Shown: positions 6,246 through 9,275 of the stretch, in pieces
Layout: every line of letters begins with the position of its first letter
How positions within the stretch are numbered: position 1 is the stretch's first letter
Source of the DNA: Bacteroidota bacterium
Lineage (GTDB): Bacteria; Bacteroidota; Ignavibacteria; Ignavibacteriales; Ignavibacteriaceae
DNA: 9,275 nucleotides
Reading direction: 5' to 3'
NCBI GenBank assembly: GCA_024278655.1
Contig: JAJRSV010000392.1
Coordinates: 1-9,275, forward strand
Made by a program: the position numbers and the translations under genes
The notes under the pieces: generated by a model
What the model saw: the letters and a program-made list of their open reading frames with translations, nothing else
What the model was told of the DNA's origin: nothing
Databases searched by the model: none

Positions 6246-6461
6246 ATGATAAGCAAAGAATTATTAGACATACTCTGCTGTCCCGAAACAAAAGCCGAAT
6301 TGGTTTTAGACGGCGATTACCTCGTATCGACAGATAAAAACACGCGCCGCCGCTACAGAATTGAAGACGACATTCCGATAATGCTTATTGAAGAATCGGA
6401 ACAGTTAAGCATGGAGGAGTGGACGGAGATAATGAAGAAGCATGGGAAGAGGGTAGAGTAA
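6246..6461 (+). CDS. Small Trm112 family (UPF0434/YcaR-like) protein
   Basis: This 71-aa protein has the Trm112-like layout: ISKELLDILCCPETKAEL at the start, a short beta hairpin (YLVSTDKN, RRRYRIE) and the family's most conserved segment DDIPIMLIEE (40-49). Eukaryotic and archaeal Trm112 activates RNA and protein methyltransferases; the role of the short bacterial members is unsettled. The typical CPxC zinc-binding motif is reduced here to CPET (Cys12-Thr15), and the Cys usually found later is a Ser, so zinc binding through these positions is unlikely. Such Cys-poor forms are known in other bacteria. It follows the esterase by 84 bp on the same strand. No Shine-Dalgarno site precedes the ATG. 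The Lys/Arg-rich tail HGKRVE is short. Confidence 0.8.
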   Translation: MISKELLDILCCPETKAELVLDGDYLVSTDKNTRRRYRIEDDIPIMLIEESEQLSMEEWTEIMKKHGKRVE

Positions 6462-6462
6462 C

Positions 6463-6517
6463 CAGTAGGCAAAAGGTAGTAGGCAATAGGCAAAATTTAG
6501 AAGAAGCTTGCCTGCTG
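6463..6517. repeat. TAGGCAA heptamer tandem with inverted copy
   Basis: Four consecutive 7-mers run from 6466 to 6493: TAGGCAA, AAGGTAG, TAGGCAA and TAGGCAA. CAGTAGGCAA (6463-6472) is matched at 9 of 10 bases in inverted form by TTGCCTGCTG (6508-6517), so the unit can fold. It begins directly after the Trm112-like stop codon and could act as its terminator or be a short decayed repeat. Confidence 0.55.
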
Positions 6518-6605
6518 AATTTCTGATTAAGGGGGTAGGTAGTTGGTGTTGAGCAATTGACTAATATGTAGAGCTATATTTAGTGTTTGTCGCGTGGGTC
6601 AAAAT

Positions 6606-6700
6606 TGTCATTCTGAATGTAGCGAAGCGGAATGAACCTGCCTGACGGTAGGCAGGGAATCTCAACCTTAATAAGTGCGAAAAACTTCATTCCAATGAGA
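6606..6700. repeat. Dispersed-type palindromic element (GTCATTCTGAATG ... GGCAGGGAATCTCA)
   Basis: TGTCATTCTGAATG at the left and GAATCTCA at 6657-6664 resemble the left half of GTCATTCTGA-type intergenic repeats common in Bacteroidota and relatives. CATTC (6609-6613) can pair with GAATG at 6615-6619 or 6630-6634. CCTGCCT (6637-6643) pairs with AGGCAGG (6650-6656) as a 7-bp hairpin. TCTCA (6660-6664) pairs with TGAGA (6696-6700). The expected right half is largely lost, so this looks like a decayed or partial copy. No transposase is nearby. Confidence 0.6.
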
Positions 6701-6800
6701 CTGCCTTAATTAAATAGAAAAGAAAGGGATACTGTGCGAGAATTTTTTATACTGTAATAAACTCAAAAGTTGTGAGTTATTGTATAAGAAGATGGCTTAC

Positions 6801-6814
6801 CGAATAATTATTCG
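6801..6814. promoter_or_regulatory. Perfect 14-bp palindrome upstream of the methyltransferase-like gene
   Basis: CGAATAATTATTCG reads the same on both strands and ends 35 bp before the ATG at 6850. A -7-like TATATTTC (6823-6830) begins 8 bp after it. The position suits a dimeric repressor site over the promoter, but the sequence is A/T-rich and the following TTTTT also allows a weak terminator. The regulator is unknown. Confidence 0.35.
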
Positions 6815-6849
6815 TTTTTCAGTATATTTCCGACAAAAAATTTTTACTT

Positions 6850-7428
6850 ATGGATCCAATTAACATTATCGTCGGCTTAAACATAATAGCCACGTTCGGT
6901 GCAAACGTTTCCGGCGCAAAAAAAGGTTTGCGAACCAAAATAGGTGTGGCTAAGGAAAAACCGGATACTTACCTGCAAAACTTCCCGCTTGTTTTATCTA
7001 CTTTAGCATTAATAGGATTGATATTGGGTGTCTTTCAAATAGGTACACTCGATTACAGCGATGAATATACTATCATCCGCCTGATTGGTGTAGCGGTTTA
7101 CGTAATATTTTCCTGGGTGCAGGTTTGGTCGTTTAAAACTTTGGGCGAATCGTATTCGCAGGAGATTCTTATTAAGAAAAATCACCAGCTAATAACAAAG
7201 GGTCCGTTTAGGATTTTACGCCATCCGCAGTACGTCTCGCAAATATTAATTGATTTGGGCGGTGCGGCTGCAACGTTAAGCTTTATAGTTGCGCCTATTG
7301 CACTAATCGAAATACCTTTCCTGATAATGCGCGCATCAATCGAAGAGAAACTTTTAGCAAAATATTTCGGCGAACAATTTTCCGCCTACAAAAAGAGAAG
7401 CGGATTTTTTATACCTTTTATAGGTTAG
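6850..7428 (+). CDS. Isoprenylcysteine carboxyl methyltransferase (ICMT)/PEMT family membrane protein
   Basis: This 192-aa integral membrane protein has hydrophobic segments at about 5-20, 46-65, 76-97 and 130-160. The C-terminal half carries the family signature: KGPFRILRHPQYVSQ (117-131), then a hydrophobic stretch, then RASIEEKLLAKYFGEQFSAYKKR (161-183). In this family the RHPxY and EE..L...FG..Y elements build the S-adenosylmethionine site, so a SAM-dependent membrane methyltransferase is likely. True CAAX-prenylated substrates are not known in bacteria, so the substrate is unknown; a lipid, quinone or small molecule is possible. No Shine-Dalgarno site precedes the ATG. The cell-wall amidase starts 23 bp after its stop on the same strand, so the two are likely cotranscribed. 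Confidence 0.82.
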   Translation: MDPINIIVGLNIIATFGANVSGAKKGLRTKIGVAKEKPDTYLQNFPLVLSTLALIGLILGVFQIGTLDYSDEYTIIRLIGVAVYVIFSWVQVWSFKTLGESYSQEILIKKNHQLITKGPFRILRHPQYVSQILIDLGGAAATLSFIVAPIALIEIPFLIMRASIEEKLLAKYFGEQFSAYKKRSGFFIPFIG

Positions 7429-7451
7429 AAAAATTCGATTCATTGAAACCG

Positions 7452-9008
7452 ATGAATTTAAAATTCCTTTACATTTTTTTACTGCTTTTAATTGCTAATT
7501 CGTTTGCACAAACATCCGATAAGATTTTTGTGCAAACAGATGAGTTTGTTAAACCGGTTCCTGCTTATACAAGAGAGGGTTCCCTCTACTTTTCACTGAA
7601 GGACTTCGCAGAAGCTTTAAACATCAACTATTATTATAATAATCAAAACGGCAAGCTCGAGCTCAAGTTCGACGATTACATTTTTAAGGTGACTGCAAAA
7701 AACCCTTACCTTGTTATTATCGACAGAAATTCGGGTCAGCAGTGGATATTCCAGCTTCCCACTTCAAGCTATCTGCTTAAAGGGAAGATGTTTGTTCCGC
7801 TGAAGTACACCATCCAACCGCTCCAAAAAGCTTACGGGAAAGAGATAATCTTCGCCCAGAATAACAAACTGGTAATAGGCGGTAACATAGAAAACAGAGG
7901 AGAGTGGTTTACACGACCTGAAAAAGAATATACCACAACAAAATTTAACATAAACGGTATAACTGTTTCGGAAAAAGCCAACGGCACATTAATACGAGTT
8001 CATTCGAACAAAAAAATACCTTCTTACTTCAGTTCATTTAAAGATGGTGTGCTTACTATTATATTCAGACAAGTAAATGCCGATATATCTAAAACCAATC
8101 GCAGCCGCGTAAGCGGATTGATAAAAAAAATAGAGACGAGAAACATCGGACCTGATACCGAATTTAAATTTATCGTCGGCGAGGAGTATTCAACCAACGA
8201 TGTAATGAATGTTCAGGGGAGCAATGATGTTATAATTACTATTCACAATAAAATTTTTACTAAAAACGAAAACGAACAGAAAACCCGTGAGAAGTGGAAC
8301 TTCGATGTGATTGTTATCGATGCGGGACACGGCGGCAAAGATCCCGGTGCAATTGGATTGGGAAAAGTAAAAGAGAAAGATATAAACCTGGGTATAGCAC
8401 TTAAGCTCGGCAAGCTGATTGAAAAAAATATGAAGGACGTTAAGGTTGTTTATACAAGAAGGACCGATAAGTTTGTAGACCTTTACAAACGGGGAAAGAT
8501 TGCCAACGAACATGACGGAAAGCTTTTCATTTCCATTCACTGTAACTCAACAAAAAAGAAACCTAACGGCGCAAACGGAATTGAAGTATATCTGTTAAGA
8601 CCCGGCAGAACGCAGGAAGCAATTGCCATTGCCGAAAGGGAGAACAGCGTTATTGAGTACGAAGATAATCCCGAACGCTACGAAAAACTAACCGATGAAA
8701 ATTTTATTCTTGTTAGCATGGCTCACTCGGCATTTATGAAATATTCCGAAAGATTCGCCGATCTGTTGAACGATCAGTTCAGGGTAAAAACGAAGCTGAA
8801 AGCACGAGGCGTAAAACAGGCAGGATTTTATGTGCTCGTCGGTGCATCCATGCCGAGTGTGCTGATAGAAACCGGGTTCATTTCGAATAAAAACGATGTG
8901 AAGTATCTTAAAAGCTCTGCAGGACAGCAGCAATTGGCAGAGGCAATTTTTGATGCAATCGTCAGTTACCGCGAATACTATCTTAAAGAGATGGAAGCAG
9001 AATTGTAA
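7452..9008 (+). CDS. N-acetylmuramoyl-L-alanine amidase (Amidase_3), exported
   Basis: This 518-aa zinc amidase cleaves the bond between N-acetylmuramic acid and L-alanine in peptidoglycan, in the periplasm. A signal peptide covers residues 1-20 (ending NSFAQ). Residues about 25-145 resemble the copper-amine-oxidase-like N-terminal domain (SLYFSLKDFAEALNI and GKMFVPLKYT). Residues about 163-268 resemble an AMIN domain, which in relatives targets septal envelope sites. The Amidase_3 catalytic domain covers about 285-510, with zinc ligands His293 (DAGHGGKDPG), Glu308 (VKEKD) and His363 (SIHCNS) and catalytic Glu473 (LIETGF). I chose the ATG at 7452; an in-frame TTG at 7443 would only add three residues before the signal peptide. 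It is longer than minimal AmiC-type enzymes because of the extra N-terminal domain. No Shine-Dalgarno site is seen. It probably shares a transcript with the methyltransferase. Confidence 0.92.
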   Translation: MNLKFLYIFLLLLIANSFAQTSDKIFVQTDEFVKPVPAYTREGSLYFSLKDFAEALNINYYYNNQNGKLELKFDDYIFKVTAKNPYLVIIDRNSGQQWIFQLPTSSYLLKGKMFVPLKYTIQPLQKAYGKEIIFAQNNKLVIGGNIENRGEWFTRPEKEYTTTKFNINGITVSEKANGTLIRVHSNKKIPSYFSSFKDGVLTIIFRQVNADISKTNRSRVSGLIKKIETRNIGPDTEFKFIVGEEYSTNDVMNVQGSNDVIITIHNKIFTKNENEQKTREKWNFDVIVIDAGHGGKDPGAIGLGKVKEKDINLGIALKLGKLIEKNMKDVKVVYTRRTDKFVDLYKRGKIANEHDGKLFISIHCNSTKKKPNGANGIEVYLLRPGRTQEAIAIAERENSVIEYEDNPERYEKLTDENFILVSMAHSAFMKYSERFADLLNDQFRVKTKLKARGVKQAGFYVLVGASMPSVLIETGFISNKNDVKYLKSSAGQQQLAEAIFDAIVSYREYYLKEMEAEL

Positions 9009-9174
9009 ATATTATTCTCTCCTTTATTAGTTAATCAAAGCATATATAAAATATTCACGCATTAGCGGCAATAAAAACCGTGTGTGATTTGTAACAAACA
9101 TAAACTTGAAACTTTTATCCATATTATTCATCAAATTATGTGTAATTAAAAAACGAAAGGATGGAAAAACCAAA

Positions 9175-9275
9175 ATGAAAAACATAGTAGAAGGAACCGA
9201 TTTCAATTTCGAACAGGAAGTTTTAAAAGCCGATACTCCCGTATTGGTCGATTTCTGGGCTCCGTGGTGCGGACC
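9175..9275 (+). CDS. trxA: Thioredoxin (5' part, runs off the window)
   Basis: Thirty-three complete codons are visible, ending in VLVDFWAPWCG with the next codon beginning cc, so the WCGP(C) active site of thioredoxin is about to be completed. The start MKNIVEGTDFNFEQEVLKAD fits a cytoplasmic thioredoxin without signal peptide. Thioredoxins reduce protein disulfides and receive electrons from thioredoxin reductase. A fused or longer thioredoxin-domain protein cannot be excluded because the C-terminus is missing. The purine-rich AAAGGATGG (9156-9164) is a likely ribosome binding site, 10 nt upstream. The 166-bp gap after the amidase suggests its own promoter, but I cannot place one with confidence. 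Confidence 0.85.
   Translation, partial: MKNIVEGTDFNFEQEVLKADTPVLVDFWAPWCG

Larger units (their letters stand above)
6462..6849. other. 388-bp gene-free region with several small repeats
   Basis: I find no coding frame or RNA gene here. From left to right the stretch holds TAGGCAA heptamers with an inverted copy (6463-6517), about 85 bp with nothing recognisable, a GTCATTCTGAATG-type palindromic element (6606-6700), a direct repeat ATACTGT at 6729-6735 and 6749-6755 (20 bp apart), a small inverted repeat AACTCA/TGAGTT (6760-6765, 6773-6778), a perfect 14-bp palindrome (6801-6814) and a -7-like TATATTTC (6823-6830) before the methyltransferase start. Confidence 0.7.

Noticed and set aside
6466..6493. 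Possible CRISPR-like repeat
   Set aside because: The units are 7 bp with no spacers and no cas genes nearby; it is a short tandem repeat.
6606..6700. Insertion sequence or transposon remnant
   Set aside because: There is no transposase fragment, no clear terminal inverted repeats and no target duplication; a small palindromic repeat explains it better.
7443..7451. TTG start for the amidase
   Set aside because: It adds only three residues and has no Shine-Dalgarno site; the ATG at 7452 begins a clean signal peptide.
8190..8540. Minus-strand open frame of 116 codons inside the amidase
   Set aside because: It is a shadow of the catalytic domain region, whose plus-strand frame carries all zinc ligands.
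1..9275. A novel multi-gene defence, secondary-metabolite or mobile system
   Set aside because: Every long gene fits a known family, directions alternate in short units, and no nuclease, toxin, integrase, NRPS/PKS or phage gene is visible.

Overview
The window looks like a stretch of a bacterial chromosome from the Bacteroidota/Chlorobiota/Ignavibacteriota (FCB) group, most likely an Ignavibacteria-type organism. The best evidence is the C-terminal sorting domain of the secreted esterase at 4572-6161. Its YPNPFNPST and LKVYDVLGKEVATLVN motifs are very typical of Ignavibacteria and relatives. Also consistent are the bacterial geranylgeranylglyceryl-phosphate synthase-like enzyme, A/T-rich intergenic DNA and the lack of Shine-Dalgarno sites before several genes. 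The placement is inferred from protein style and no rRNA is present to confirm it.

Layout. Positions 1-841 (minus) hold most of an alpha/beta hydrolase that runs off the left edge. Divergent from it is a membrane-anchored DUF192 protein (896-1459, plus). This converges, with a 7-nt overlap, on a minus-strand pair: the GGGP synthase-like gene (2115-2873) followed by a gmhA-type sugar isomerase (1453-2040). An ArsC-family reductase (3081-3431, plus) and a PPK2 polyphosphate kinase (3545-4408, minus) converge on a large GC-rich palindrome that probably ends both transcripts. A secreted CBM48-like/esterase protein with a sorting domain (4572-6161) is followed by a small Trm112-like protein (6246-6461). 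A 388-bp gene-free stretch full of small repeats comes next. It is followed by an isoprenylcysteine-methyltransferase-like membrane protein (6850-7428), a zinc cell-wall amidase (7452-9008) and the first 33 codons of a thioredoxin (9175 to the right edge).

The genes are mostly housekeeping or envelope functions: lipid headgroup chemistry, heptose synthesis, polyphosphate/nucleotide balance, a secreted hydrolase, murein hydrolysis and thiol redox. They do not form one obvious pathway. Short transcription units alternate in direction. The likely operons are GGGPS-gmhA and methyltransferase-amidase.

I see no phage, insertion sequence, CRISPR array, toxin-antitoxin pair or defence system, and no convincing undescribed multi-gene system. 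The most interesting features are (i) palindromic repeat elements that lie in frame inside the sorting domain of the secreted esterase, one of which shares a 12-bp end with the palindrome between arsC and ppk2; (ii) an archaeal-type ether-lipid enzyme family in a bacterial setting; and (iii) a repeat-loaded intergenic region upstream of the methyltransferase.
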